Shown piece after piece: positions 1 to 8,790 of a stretch of 64,000 bases of DNA. Source of the DNA: Neorhizobium galegae bv. orientalis str. HAMBI 540 (GTDB lineage: Bacteria > Pseudomonadota > Alphaproteobacteria > Rhizobiales > Rhizobiaceae); the NCBI RefSeq assembly GCF_000731315.1, contig NZ_HG938353.1, forward strand, positions 124,001 to 188,000, in the 5' to 3' direction. Both the position numbers and the translations under genes were made by a program. The first letter of the stretch is position 1, and each line of letters begins with the position of its first letter. The notes under the pieces were generated by a model, which saw only the letters and a program-made list of their open reading frames with translations, ran no database searches and was not told where the DNA came from.

Positions 1-285
1 CATCTGTCGCGCGAGTCGGGCGTCGAGATTTTGAACGACGTCGACCTAAACCAGGTGATCTGCCGCTTCGGCTCGGATCTCTCGGCAACCGATGCCGAAG
101 ATATAACGAGACGAACTATCGCGCGGCTACAGCGCGAAGGAACGATTTTCGTGACAGGAGCCAAGTGGAGAGGGATCGACGTCATGCGGATTTCTGTAAG
201 CAACTATCAGACTGACGCAAACACGGCGATGCTGGCTGCGGAGACGGTGTCGGCAGCGTTCCGGAATGAGCGGTTGGACAACTAA
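1..285 (+). CDS. C-terminal fragment of a PLP-dependent decarboxylase / aspartate aminotransferase-family protein
   Basis: The reading frame is open from the first base of the window, so the 5' end and the PLP-binding lysine lie outside. It stops with TAA at 283-285. The visible ~94 residues read GVEILNDVDLNQVICRFG, then a segment with TGAKWRG and MRISVSNYQT. This is the typical C-terminal small domain of group II (DOPA/tyrosine/glutamate-type) PLP decarboxylases, where a beta-strand 'T.W.G...MRiSv.N..T' closes the fold. An internal TTG at 31 is not a credible start. Substrate cannot be told from this fragment. It converges on the glycerol operon, with a strong hairpin in the gap. Family assignment is by recalled motif and is fairly secure; the specific product is not. 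Confidence 0.6.
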   Translation, partial: HLSRESGVEILNDVDLNQVICRFGSDLSATDAEDITRRTIARLQREGTIFVTGAKWRGIDVMRISVSNYQTDANTAMLAAETVSAAFRNERLDN

Positions 286-349
286 ACTGCGGCAGGCACT
301 CCGCCCAGCAGCAGGTGCGCTGGCGGACGGAGACTTTGCAGTCGGTGGT

Positions 350-374
350 CGCCGGGCGCCCTGAGCGCCCGGCG
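350..374. terminator. Hairpin between convergent genes (end of glp operon)
   Basis: A perfect 10-bp stem, CGCCGGGCGC paired with GCGCCCGGCG, encloses a 5-nt loop. It lies between the stop of the plus-strand decarboxylase fragment and the stop of glpV on the minus strand. There is no clear T-tract on either side, so it may be a weak bidirectional terminator or an mRNA 3'-end stabilising hairpin. Confidence 0.5.
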
Positions 375-381
375 AACCGGC

Positions 382-2112
382 TTACTTCTTGGTGTCAGCC
401 CAGCTCTTTACAAGTTCGTCGTAGTTGACGGTAACGGGCTTCTCTTTCTCGGCTGCGATCTTGAGCTGCGGAGCGAGGTTGCCTTTCGCGACGGCATCCT
501 TGTTCCAATACGCGAGATCGTGTTCTTCGGCGAGCTTCGGTCCGATGTCGCCCTGGACCTTGGCGCGCTCCAGGCGCTGCAGGACCTTTTCCTGCTCGGA
601 GCAAAGCGAGTCCATGGCCGCCTGGGCGGTCTTGGCGCCCGACGACGCATCGCCGATTGCCTGCCACCAGAGCTGCGCGAGCTTCGGATAGTCAGGCACG
701 TTCGTGCCGGTCGGCGACCACTGGACGCGAGCCGGGGAACGGTAGAACTCGATCAGACCACCGAGTTTAGGCGCGCGATCCGTGAAGCTCTTGTGGCGGA
801 TGGTGCTCTCGCGGATCAATGTCAGACCGACATGGCTCTTCTTGACGTCCACCGTCTTCGAGGTGACGAACTGGGCATAGAGCCAGGCCGCCTTGGCGCG
901 GTTGGTGGGCGTGGACTTCATCAGCGTCCAGGAGCCGACGTCCTGATAGCCGAGCTTCATGCCGTCCTTCCAGTAGACCCCGTGCGGAGACGGTGCGAAA
1001 CGCCATTTTGGCGTGCCGTCCTGATTCATGACAGGCAGGCCTGCCTTGACCATGTCGGCGGTGAAGGCCGTGTACATGAACATCTGCTGGGCAATCTCGC
1101 CCTGAGCCGGCACCGGTCCGGATTCCGAGAAGGTCATGCCCTGGGCGGCGGCCGGTGCGTAGGCCTTCAGCCAGTCGAGGTATTTCTGGATGGAGTAGAC
1201 GGCCGCCGGGCCGTTCGTATCGCCGCCGCGCGCGACGCAGGAGCCGACCGGACGGGATTTCTCGTCGACCTTGATACCCCATTCGTCGACGGGCAGGCCG
1301 TTCGGCAGGCCTTTGTCGCCGTTGCCCGCCATGGACAGCCACGCATCGGTGAAGCGCCATCCGAGCGAGGGGTCCTTCTTGCCGTAGTCCATGTGACCAT
1401 AGACCTTCTTGCCTCCGACCTCGCGGCCGGTGAAGAAGGCGGCGATGTCCTCATAGGCGGACCAGTTCACCGGAACACCGAGATCGTAGCCGTATTTCGC
1501 CTTGAAATCGGCCTTGTTCTTTTCGTCGTTGAACCAGTCGTAGCGGAACCAGTAGAGGTTGGCGAACTGCTGGTCCGGCAGCTGGTAGAGCTTCTTGTCC
1601 GGCGCCGTGGTGAACTTGAGGCCGATGAAGTCCTCAAGATCGAGGCCGGGATTGGTGACGTCCTTGCCTTCTCCCGCCATCCAGTCGGTGAGCGAGCGGG
1701 CCTGCTGATAACGCCAATGCGTGCCGATCAGGTCGGAGTCGTTGACGTAGGCGTCGTAGATGTTCTCGCCCGACTGCATCTGCGTCTGCAGCTTTTCGAC
1801 GACGTCGCCTTCACCGATCAGGTCGTGGCTGACCTTGATGCCGGTGATTGCGGCAAAGGCTTGCGCCAGAACCTTCGATTCATACTCGTGCGTCGTCAGG
1901 GTTTCGGAAACGACCTTGATGTCCATGCCGGCAAAAGGTTTCGCCGCATCGATGAACCACTGCATTTCCTTTTCTTGTTCGGCACGGGAAAGCGTCGAAA
2001 GTTCGCCGACTTCTTTGTCCAGGAATTGCTTTGCCTCATCCATGCCGGCATAGGCGGAACCGGTCAGAGCCAGCAGCATTGCCGCTGTCGTTGTCATAAG
2101 ATGCCGTCGCAT
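382..2112 (-). CDS. glpV: Glycerol ABC transporter, periplasmic substrate-binding protein GlpV
   Basis: A 576-residue extracytoplasmic solute-binding protein, last gene of the glpRDSTPQUV operon. Start chosen at ATG 2112 because GGAGG lies 6 nt upstream and the protein then opens with a Sec signal peptide (RRH, hydrophobic stretch, SAYA cleavage near residue 22). The frame is open for another ~345 bases upstream, but that stretch overlaps glpU. Mature protein has the aromatic-rich, two-lobe character of carbohydrate-type binding proteins (YWFRYDWF, WRFTDAWLSMAG, QMFMYTAF). The family is known from Rhizobium leguminosarum as the glycerol-binding component. Function is inferred from its fixed neighbours: two permeases, two ATPases, a DUF2160 membrane protein, glpD and glpR. 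Confidence 0.85.
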   Translation of the reverse strand: MRRHLMTTTAAMLLALTGSAYAGMDEAKQFLDKEVGELSTLSRAEQEKEMQWFIDAAKPFAGMDIKVVSETLTTHEYESKVLAQAFAAITGIKVSHDLIGEGDVVEKLQTQMQSGENIYDAYVNDSDLIGTHWRYQQARSLTDWMAGEGKDVTNPGLDLEDFIGLKFTTAPDKKLYQLPDQQFANLYWFRYDWFNDEKNKADFKAKYGYDLGVPVNWSAYEDIAAFFTGREVGGKKVYGHMDYGKKDPSLGWRFTDAWLSMAGNGDKGLPNGLPVDEWGIKVDEKSRPVGSCVARGGDTNGPAAVYSIQKYLDWLKAYAPAAAQGMTFSESGPVPAQGEIAQQMFMYTAFTADMVKAGLPVMNQDGTPKWRFAPSPHGVYWKDGMKLGYQDVGSWTLMKSTPTNRAKAAWLYAQFVTSKTVDVKKSHVGLTLIRESTIRHKSFTDRAPKLGGLIEFYRSPARVQWSPTGTNVPDYPKLAQLWWQAIGDASSGAKTAQAAMDSLCSEQEKVLQRLERAKVQGDIGPKLAEEHDLAYWNKDAVAKGNLAPQLKIAAEKEKPVTVNYDELVKSWADTKK

Positions 2113-2186
2113 TTTATCCTCCCAGAGTTTTGCGATTGCAATTTCCGTATCGGGCGGCGGTTTTCCCGCCACCTTTTCAGCTTGCC

Positions 2187-2468
2187 TTAAACGAAGCGGA
2201 AGACGCCGATGGCGTAGGCCACTGCGAGGGCAAGAGCCCACCACAGGTTGGGGCCGATCAGCCCCAGCCATGCAAGATGAATGAATGCTGCGCCGAGCAG
2301 CGAGATGAAGAGCCGGTCTCCCCGCGTCGTCTCGAAACGCAGGATGCCGATCCTGGGCGAACCGCCCGGCGCAAAATATTCCCAGATGCTCATGCCGACG
2401 AGCAGAGCGAGGATCGTCAGAAAGAACAGCGCCGTGGGAAGCGTCCAGGCCATCCATGAAAAGTTCAT
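2187..2468 (-). CDS. glpU: Small membrane protein GlpU (DUF2160) of the glycerol ABC transporter
   Basis: 93 residues starting MNFSWMAWTLPT at ATG 2468, with AGGAGG about 8 nt upstream (GGAGGAACCACAC-ATG on the minus strand). Three hydrophobic segments are visible: residues ~5-27, ~50-68 and ~73-92. The conserved motif W-x-Y-x-APGG-x-PR-x-G lies between the first two. This matches the DUF2160 family that accompanies rhizobial glycerol transporters. It sits between glpQ and glpV and is co-directional with both. Its biochemical role is not known to me; an accessory subunit of the membrane complex is the usual inference. Confidence 0.75.
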   Translation of the reverse strand: MNFSWMAWTLPTALFFLTILALLVGMSIWEYFAPGGSPRIGILRFETTRGDRLFISLLGAAFIHLAWLGLIGPNLWWALALAVAYAIGVFRFV

Positions 2469-2484
2469 GTGTGGTTCCTCCTTG

Positions 2485-3312
2485 TCAGACCCGCCCGAGG
2501 GCAAAGCCCTTGGCGATGTAGTTGCGGACGAAATAGATGACGAGCGCGCCGGGAACGATCGTCAGCACGCCGGCCGCTGCCAGCACGCCCCAGTCCATGC
2601 CGGAGGCGGAAACGGTGCGCGTCATGATGGCGGAAATGGGCTTGGCGGCAGTCGTCGTCAGCGTACGGGCGAGCAGCAGTTCCACCCAGGAAAACATGAA
2701 GCAGAAGAAGGCGGCGACCCCGATGCCCGAGGCGATCAGCGGCATGAAGATCTTCACGAAGAACCGCGGGAACGAATAGCCGTCGATATAGGCGGTCTCG
2801 TCGATTTCCTTCGGTACGCCCGACATGAAGCCTTCCAGGATCCAGACGGCAAGCGGCACGTTGAACAGGCAATGGGCGAGGGCGACCGCGATATGCGTGT
2901 CGATGAGGCCGAAGGCGGAATAGAGCTGGAAGAAGGGCAGGGCGAAGACGGCGGGCGGCGCCATGCGGTTGGTGAGCAGCCAGAAGAACAGATGTTTGTC
3001 GCCGAGGAACCTATAGCGCGAAAAGGCATAGGCAGCCGGCAATGCCGCCAGCACCGAAATCAAGGTGTTCAGGACCACATAGATGATGGAATTGATGTAG
3101 CCGTTGTACCAGGACGGATCTGTGAAGATCACCATGTAGTTCCTGAGCGTCGGGTTCTGCGGCCAGAGCGAGAATGCACCGGTGATCTCGGCATTCTCCT
3201 TGAAGCTCATGTTGACGAGCCAGTAGATCGGCAGGAGCAGGAAGATGATGTAGATCGTCGAGACCAGCCAGGAGAGATTGCCTGCAGGCTTGTATTTGAT
3301 TGTCTTCGCCAT
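2485..3312 (-). CDS. glpQ: Glycerol ABC transporter permease GlpQ
   Basis: 275-residue inner-membrane permease of the binding-protein-dependent (MalG-like) type. Six hydrophobic helices are apparent. The cytoplasmic EAA-type loop is seen as DETAYIDGYSFPRFFVKIFMP near residues 165-185, where it contacts the ATPase. It starts 16 bp after glpP stops and is followed by glpU. Length and the final helix ending FVRNYIAKGFALGRV are typical. It pairs with GlpP to form the heterodimeric channel for glycerol. Confidence 0.85.
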   Translation of the reverse strand: MAKTIKYKPAGNLSWLVSTIYIIFLLLPIYWLVNMSFKENAEITGAFSLWPQNPTLRNYMVIFTDPSWYNGYINSIIYVVLNTLISVLAALPAAYAFSRYRFLGDKHLFFWLLTNRMAPPAVFALPFFQLYSAFGLIDTHIAVALAHCLFNVPLAVWILEGFMSGVPKEIDETAYIDGYSFPRFFVKIFMPLIASGIGVAAFFCFMFSWVELLLARTLTTTAAKPISAIMTRTVSASGMDWGVLAAAGVLTIVPGALVIYFVRNYIAKGFALGRV

Positions 3313-3328
3313 GGTTTTCCTCCCTCCT

Positions 3329-4195
3329 TCAGGTGTCTGCGTCGCTGCTGGTCATCACGGTGTAGAAGATCCATGACAGCAGCAGGATGATGAGGAAGTA
3401 GACGATCGACATGGCGGCGGCCGGCCCGAGGTCGAACTGCCCGACCGCCGTCTTGACGAGATCGATCGACAGGAAGGTCGTCGAGTTTCCCGGGCCGCCA
3501 CCGGTCACCACGAAAGGCTCCGTATAGATCATGAAACTATCCATGAAGCGCAGCAGGACGGCGATCAGCAGCACCCGCTTCATCTTCGGCAGCTGGATGT
3601 AGCGGAAGACCGACCACCTGGAAGCGCCATCGATCTTGGCCGCCTGATAATAGGCATCCGGAATGGAGACGAGACCGGCGTAGCACAAGAGCACGACGAG
3701 GCTCGTCCAGTGCCAGACGTCCATGACGATGACGGTGATCCAGGCATCGAGAGGATCGCGCACGTAATTGTAGTCTACGCCGAGCGCCGCCAGCGTGTGG
3801 CCGAGGAGCCCGATATCGACGCGGCCGAAAACCTGCCAGATCGTGCCGACGACGTTCCACGGGATAAGAAGCGGAAGAGCCATCAGCACTAGGCAGACCG
3901 GAACGCCAATACCCTTCTTCGGCATGTTCAGGGCAATGAAGATGCCGAGCGGAATTTCGAGCGCAAGGATGATGAAGGAGAAAAGCAGATTGCGCTGCAG
4001 AGCTTCCCAGAAACGGGCAGAATGCAGGATCTCGTCGAACCAGTCGGTACCGGCCCAGAAGAACGCGTTGTTGCCGAACGTATCCTGGACCGAATAATTC
4101 ACCACGGTCATCAGCGGAATGGCCGCCGAAAAGGCGACGAGCAGGAGCACGGGAAGCACCAGAAACCAGGCCTTGTTGTTCCACGTCTTTTCCAT
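3329..4195 (-). CDS. glpP: Glycerol ABC transporter permease GlpP
   Basis: 288-residue inner-membrane permease (MalF-like). The N-terminal helix is residues ~10-32. The EAA loop reads DAYYQAAKIDGASRWSVFRY, with the strictly conserved G after ID. It begins 3 bp after the glpT stop, implying translational coupling, and is followed by glpQ. The region around VVTGGGPGNSTTF is the usual loop before the last helices in this family. Specificity for glycerol is inferred from the operon, not from the permease itself. Confidence 0.85.
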   Translation of the reverse strand: MEKTWNNKAWFLVLPVLLLVAFSAAIPLMTVVNYSVQDTFGNNAFFWAGTDWFDEILHSARFWEALQRNLLFSFIILALEIPLGIFIALNMPKKGIGVPVCLVLMALPLLIPWNVVGTIWQVFGRVDIGLLGHTLAALGVDYNYVRDPLDAWITVIVMDVWHWTSLVVLLCYAGLVSIPDAYYQAAKIDGASRWSVFRYIQLPKMKRVLLIAVLLRFMDSFMIYTEPFVVTGGGPGNSTTFLSIDLVKTAVGQFDLGPAAAMSIVYFLIILLLSWIFYTVMTSSDADT

Positions 4196-4198
4196 GGT

Positions 4199-5269
4199 TC
4201 AGGCCTCCCTGCCAACGCGCCACGAATTGGCATAGATATTCAGCGCAGCGGGATCGAAGGTGACGCGAGCCTCAGCCGGAATCTCTGCATCCTCGGAAAC
4301 GACAATCGCCATCGGTTGCCCCGCAAGGCTCGCGCGGACGATCCTGCGCCGGCCGATATCTTCGATGCGCGTTATCGTGACAGGCATTCCCTCCCGGCCG
4401 ATGCGAATGAATTCCGGTCGAATGCCGAGCTCGACCCGGTCTCCCGCAGTAATCTTCGGTGCATGGTCGAGGGCGATTGTCTCACCCCCGAGCGTGATCG
4501 TGCTGCCATGGACCTCGGCGGGCATCACGTTCATGCCGGGGGAGCCGATGAAATAACCAACGAACGTATGGCTCGGTCTCTCGAAGAGCTCGGCCGGCGT
4601 TCCGATCTGAACGATTTGCCCGTCGTACATCACGACAACTTTGTCCGCGAAGGTGAGCGCCTCCGTCTGATCATGGGTGACATAGACCATGGTGAAGCCG
4701 AATTGCTTGTGGAAGCGCTTCAACTGGGAGCGGAGCACCCATTTCATGTGCGGATCGATGACCGTCAGGGGTTCATCGAAAAGGATCGCGTTGACGTCGT
4801 TGCGGACGAGACCTCTCCCGAGCGAAATCTTCTGCTTCTGATCGGCCGTGAGCCGCTGGGCCTTGCGGTTCGACCAGTCGGAGAGATCGATGATGTCAAG
4901 CATCTCGCGGACGCGGCGATTGACATCCGGCTCGGCGATGCCCCGGTTGCGCAAGGGAAATGCCAGGTTGTCGTAAACGGTCATCGTGTCGTAGATCACC
5001 GGAAACTGGAAAACCTGGGCAATGTTGCGTTCCTGCGTGGAAAGATTGGTGACGTCGTTGCCATCGAACAGAATACGACCGTGGGACGGCTGCAGCAGGC
5101 CGGAAATGATGTTCAGCAGGGTGGTCTTGCCGCAGCCGGAGGGGCCGAGCAGGGCATAAGCGCCACCATCGGCCCATTCGTGATCGACTTCGCGCAGCGC
5201 GTAAGCCACGTCGGATTTCGGATTGGGACCGTAGGCGTGGCGGATGTGATCGAGCGTGATGCGTGCCAT
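4199..5269 (-). CDS. glpT: Glycerol ABC transporter ATP-binding protein GlpT
   Basis: 356-residue ATPase of the MalK/UgpC group. Start at ATG 5269 (MARITLDHI) is set by GGAGGGG just upstream. Walker A is GPSGCGKTT (42-50), the Walker B acidic pair is D165-E166, and the switch histidine is H199 (VTHDQTEA). The ABC signature is abnormal: the usual LSGGQ reads LTADQ at 140-144. The C-terminal ~110 residues form the TOBE/MOP-type regulatory domain. It is encoded immediately downstream of glpS and is expected to form an asymmetric heterodimer with GlpS, whose signature is intact. Confidence 0.85.
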   Translation of the reverse strand: MARITLDHIRHAYGPNPKSDVAYALREVDHEWADGGAYALLGPSGCGKTTLLNIISGLLQPSHGRILFDGNDVTNLSTQERNIAQVFQFPVIYDTMTVYDNLAFPLRNRGIAEPDVNRRVREMLDIIDLSDWSNRKAQRLTADQKQKISLGRGLVRNDVNAILFDEPLTVIDPHMKWVLRSQLKRFHKQFGFTMVYVTHDQTEALTFADKVVVMYDGQIVQIGTPAELFERPSHTFVGYFIGSPGMNVMPAEVHGSTITLGGETIALDHAPKITAGDRVELGIRPEFIRIGREGMPVTITRIEDIGRRRIVRASLAGQPMAIVVSEDAEIPAEARVTFDPAALNIYANSWRVGREA

Positions 5270-5280
5270 GTTCCCCTCCT

Positions 5281-6351
5281 TCAAGCCGCCGCCGCGATGG
5301 CGCGGCCGTCTGTTCCGAAAGCCATCAGATGACGGGTATCCAGGAAGAGCTCGATTTCCGTATCCGGGTCGATATCGTGGATGCCGGGAGCGAGCATGAC
5401 CCAGCGCACACCGTTATAGTGCATATGGACGAAGCTTTCGGAGCCGGTGATTTCCGAGATCTGCGTTTGAGCCTTGAGCCTCGCTGCGTTGCCTGTCTGC
5501 GCCGTGAGCCCCAGGTGATGGGGATGAAAGGCGATCGTCACCGGGCCGTCCGGCACACTGGAGAGATGCGATGGCACGGCAAGGCTGTCTGTTCCCAGAT
5601 ACTGGAATGAGCCGCCGGACTTGACTACATCGATGAAGTTGAGTGGGGGATCGGCAAATGTCTTGGCAGTCACGAGGTCTGCCGGGCGACGATAGACCTC
5701 GATCGTCGGCCCGAACTGGGTGATCCGTCCTTCCGAGAGCGTTGCCGTATTGCCGCCGAGCAGCAAGGCTTCGGACGGTTCGGTCGTCGCATAAACGAAG
5801 ATGGCGCCGGATTGCGCGAAGATCTTCGGCAGTTCCTCGCGCAGTTCCTCGCGAAGTTTGTAGTCGAGATTGGCGAGCGGCTCGTCCATCAGCACCAGGC
5901 TGGCATTCTTGACGAGGGCGCGGGCGAGCGCCGTACGCTGCTGCTGCCCACCCGAAAGATTGAGCGGCGTCCGATCGAGATAAGGCGTCAATCTCAAAAG
6001 TTCCGCCGCCTTGCGGACTTCCCGGTCGATCGTCGTTGCGTCCTTGCCGGCGATACGCATCGGCGAAGCGATGTTTTCGTAGACGGTCAAGGCCGGATAG
6101 TTGATGAACTGCTGATAGACCATCGCGACATTGCGTTTTTGCACCGCAACCCCGGTGACATCGGCGCCGTCGAAATACACGGAGCCGCTGGTGGGACGGT
6201 CAAGCCCAGCCATCAATCGCATGAGTGACGTCTTGCCCGAGAGCGTCGGGCCAAGCAATACGTTCAGCGAGCCGCGATCCAGTGCAAGATTGGTCGGATG
6301 AATATGATATTCACCACCCACCATCTTGGCGACGTTGCGCATTTCCAGCAT
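5281..6351 (-). CDS. glpS: Glycerol ABC transporter ATP-binding protein GlpS
   Basis: 356-residue ATPase. Walker A GPTLSGKTS spans 34-42, LSGGQ is canonical at 132-136, and Walker B DE is at 156-157. The H-loop is abnormal: the position equivalent to the switch histidine is T190 in VYATTEPSEA. A C-terminal TOBE-like region follows. It lies 40 bp downstream of glpD and 11 bp upstream of glpT. The defects in GlpS (H-loop) and GlpT (signature) fall in the same composite ATP site, leaving the other site complete. Confidence 0.85.
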   Translation of the reverse strand: MLEMRNVAKMVGGEYHIHPTNLALDRGSLNVLLGPTLSGKTSLMRLMAGLDRPTSGSVYFDGADVTGVAVQKRNVAMVYQQFINYPALTVYENIASPMRIAGKDATTIDREVRKAAELLRLTPYLDRTPLNLSGGQQQRTALARALVKNASLVLMDEPLANLDYKLREELREELPKIFAQSGAIFVYATTEPSEALLLGGNTATLSEGRITQFGPTIEVYRRPADLVTAKTFADPPLNFIDVVKSGGSFQYLGTDSLAVPSHLSSVPDGPVTIAFHPHHLGLTAQTGNAARLKAQTQISEITGSESFVHMHYNGVRWVMLAPGIHDIDPDTEIELFLDTRHLMAFGTDGRAIAAAA

Positions 6352-6391
6352 TCGAGTTCCCGTGCCTCCTCACACCGGGAACACATGCCGC

Positions 6392-7909
6392 TTATCCGGC
6401 CATTTTTGCCGGGACAGCAGCCATGTACTCCTCCAGATACTCTTTCTCAGTTTCGCTCAGCCGCAAACCGTCTTTGGTTCTCCGCCAGAGCACGTCCTGC
6501 GCACTCATGGCCCATTCACGGTCGATAAGATATTTGACCTCGGCCTCGTAGAGATCGCCGCCGAAGTGGTGACCAAGATCCTCCATCTTGGCCGCCCTGT
6601 CGAGGATCATCCCGGCGCGGGTTCCATACCGGCGCACCAGTCGCCGCGCATGCCGTTCCTCCAGAAATGGATAGCGGGCCTTGAGTTTCGCTACTTCTTG
6701 CTCGTAACCTTGGGCCGCAAAATCGCCGCCCGGCAGGTGGCTCTTCGCCGTCCAGGGCCGGCCCTTTGCTCCGATCGCTTCGGCGATCTTCTCGAGCGCA
6801 TGTTCCGAAAGCCGGCGATAGGTGGTCAGCTTGCCGCCGAACACGTTGAGCAACGGCGCACCCTGGGTGTCGTCGAGCTTCAGCACATAGTCGCGCGTTG
6901 CTTCCTGCGCCTTTGAGGCACCGTCGTCGAAAAGCGGGCGAACCGCCGAATAGGTCCAGACAATGTCTGCCGGCCGGACCGACTCCCGAAAATACTCGCT
7001 CGCAGCATTGCAGAGATAGGTCGTCTCCTCTTCGGAGATTTTCACGTCTTTCGGATTGCCGGAATAGTCCCGGTCGGTCGTACCGATAAGGGTGAAGTCG
7101 TTTTCGTAAGGGATCGCGAAAATGATGCGATTGTCCCGGTTCTGAAAGAAATAGGCCCGGGATCCTTCGAACTTCTTTTTCACCACGATATGGCTGCCCT
7201 GGACAAGGCGCACATGGCGGGCGTCATTGTTGCCGAGCGCCTCGCGGATTACCTGATCCACCCAGGGACCTGCAGCATTCACCAGCATGCGGGCCTTGTA
7301 GGTCTCTGCCCGTCCCGTGCTGGTGCCGACTGTTTCGATCATCCAGAGGCCGCCTTCCCGACGAGCGGCAACCACCCGGGTGCGCGGCAGGATCAAAGCA
7401 CCGCGATCGGCTGCATCCCGGGCGTTCAGCACCACCATCCGGGCATCGTCGACCCAGCCGTCGGAATATTCGAATGCCTTGGTGAAAAGCGGCTTCAGAG
7501 GCTTCCCGGCCGGGTCGGTGCGCATGTCCAGCACGGCGGTCGGCGGCAGCAGCTTTCGACCGCCGAGATGGTCGTAGAGAAACAGGCCCAGCCGGATCAG
7601 CCATGCCGGGCGGATGCCGCCCTTGTGGTATGGCAGGACGAAGCGCAGCGGCCAAATGATGTGCGGTGCCATCGCCCAGAGGGTTTCGCGCTCCATCAGC
7701 GATTCCCGCACCAGCCTGAATTCGTAATGTTCGAGATAACGCAGGCCGCCATGGATGAGTTTGGTGGCGCCGGAAGAGGTGCCCGAGGCAAAATCGTCCA
7801 TCTCCGCAAGCGCAACGGAATAACCGCGCCCGGCCGCATCACGTGCAATGCCGCAGCCGTTGATGCCGCCGCCGATCACGAAGATGTCGTGGATTTCCTC
7901 GCCCATCAT
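6392..7909 (-). CDS. glpD: FAD-dependent glycerol-3-phosphate dehydrogenase
   Basis: 505 residues; oxidises sn-glycerol-3-phosphate to dihydroxyacetone phosphate and passes electrons to quinone at the inner membrane. Start set at ATG 7909 (MMGEEIHDIF) with GAGGGG upstream. The N-terminal dinucleotide fold is evident: VIGGGINGCGIARDAAGRG near residues 10-28. The DAO-family FASGTSSGATKLIHGGLRYLE motif and the C-terminal GlpD domain follow. It is second in the operon after glpR. No glycerol kinase gene is visible here, so phosphorylation must be encoded elsewhere. Confidence 0.93.
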   Translation of the reverse strand: MMGEEIHDIFVIGGGINGCGIARDAAGRGYSVALAEMDDFASGTSSGATKLIHGGLRYLEHYEFRLVRESLMERETLWAMAPHIIWPLRFVLPYHKGGIRPAWLIRLGLFLYDHLGGRKLLPPTAVLDMRTDPAGKPLKPLFTKAFEYSDGWVDDARMVVLNARDAADRGALILPRTRVVAARREGGLWMIETVGTSTGRAETYKARMLVNAAGPWVDQVIREALGNNDARHVRLVQGSHIVVKKKFEGSRAYFFQNRDNRIIFAIPYENDFTLIGTTDRDYSGNPKDVKISEEETTYLCNAASEYFRESVRPADIVWTYSAVRPLFDDGASKAQEATRDYVLKLDDTQGAPLLNVFGGKLTTYRRLSEHALEKIAEAIGAKGRPWTAKSHLPGGDFAAQGYEQEVAKLKARYPFLEERHARRLVRRYGTRAGMILDRAAKMEDLGHHFGGDLYEAEVKYLIDREWAMSAQDVLWRRTKDGLRLSETEKEYLEEYMAAVPAKMAG

Positions 7910-8007
7910 TCCCCTCGCCGAACCGAAATGGACAGCAATCCACAAACGTTGTGAACCTGAAACGGATTAAATCGAAAATATTCCGAATGTCAAATGAAAC
8001 TCCGGGG
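7910..8007 (-). promoter_or_regulatory. glpR-glpD gap with a possible GlpR half-palindrome
   Basis: The 98-bp gap holds an A+T-rich stretch. TCGAAAATATTCCGA near 7972-7986 is an imperfect inverted repeat (TCGaaA / TtcCGA) of the kind bound by DeoR-family regulators. It could be an internal promoter or operator for glpD onward. This is inference from symmetry and position only. Confidence 0.25.
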
Positions 8008-8790
8008 CTATAAATCCAATTCCTCGTCTTTCGAAGTTTCCACGAGCGCCACACCGTTCACAAGGCATACATCTCGGATCGACGGCGAAGGGCAATGGTC
8101 GGTGATAAAGGTTTGGACCTGTGAGATCTGGCCGATGCGCACGGGCGCAGTGCGCTCGAATTTTGTCGAGTCGGCGACCAAAATCACGTGTCTGGCATTG
8201 GCGATGATTGCCTGGGCAACTTTCACTTCGCGAAAATCATAATCGAGAAGGGCGCCATCCGGATCGATCGCCGAAACGCCGATAATCGCATAGTCGACCT
8301 TGAACTGGCGGATGAAGTCGACTGCGGCTTCACCCACAATGCCACCGTCTGACTGACGAACGACACCGCCGGCAATGACCACCTCGATTTCGTCCAGAAG
8401 GCGCAACCTATTGGCCACATTGATATTATTGGTGATTACCATCAGTTCGCGATGATTGACCAGCGCCTCGCTGACCGCCTCCGTGGTGGTGCCGATATTG
8501 ATGAAGAGCGAAGCGTTGTCCGGAATAAGATTGGCGGCGGCGACGCCGATCGCCTGCTTTTCCGCAGCGGCGATCTGCCGGCGTGCGTCGTAACGGACAT
8601 TCTCGTTACTGCGGGGAAGGGTAGCGCCGCCGTGGATACGCGTGAGAATTTGCTTGTCGCATAGATCATTCAGATCTTTGCGGATCGTCTGCGAGGTCAC
8701 CGAAAACATTGCCGCCAAGTCGTCGACGAGGACCCGGCCCGCAGTTTTCGCGCGTTCGACAATCTTGGCCTGACGATCCGTAATAAACAT
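8008..8790 (-). CDS. glpR: DeoR-family glycerol regulon repressor GlpR
   Basis: 260 residues. An N-terminal DeoR winged helix-turn-helix is visible (DDLAAMFSVTSQTIRKDLND, residues ~22-41) followed by the family hallmark RIHGGA. The C-terminal DeoRC sugar-phosphate sensor domain contains INIGTTTEAVSEAL and GVSAIDPDGALLDYD. The gene is first in the operon and preceded by GGAGGGG. By family knowledge it represses the operon and is relieved by glycerol-3-phosphate. Confidence 0.9.
   Translation of the reverse strand: MFITDRQAKIVERAKTAGRVLVDDLAAMFSVTSQTIRKDLNDLCDKQILTRIHGGATLPRSNENVRYDARRQIAAAEKQAIGVAAANLIPDNASLFINIGTTTEAVSEALVNHRELMVITNNINVANRLRLLDEIEVVIAGGVVRQSDGGIVGEAAVDFIRQFKVDYAIIGVSAIDPDGALLDYDFREVKVAQAIIANARHVILVADSTKFERTAPVRIGQISQVQTFITDHCPSPSIRDVCLVNGVALVETSKDEELDL

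Noticed and set aside
520..2190. A 556-codon plus-strand frame opposite glpV
   Set aside because: GlpV on the other strand has a signal peptide, RBS and operon context. This frame has none of these.
2112..2457. An N-terminal extension of GlpV by about 115 codons
   Set aside because: It would overlap glpU and place the signal peptide internally. The RBS and signal peptide support the start at 2112.
4022..5332. A 436-codon plus-strand frame opposite glpT
   Set aside because: Mirrors an ABC ATPase with Walker motifs; no independent evidence of coding.
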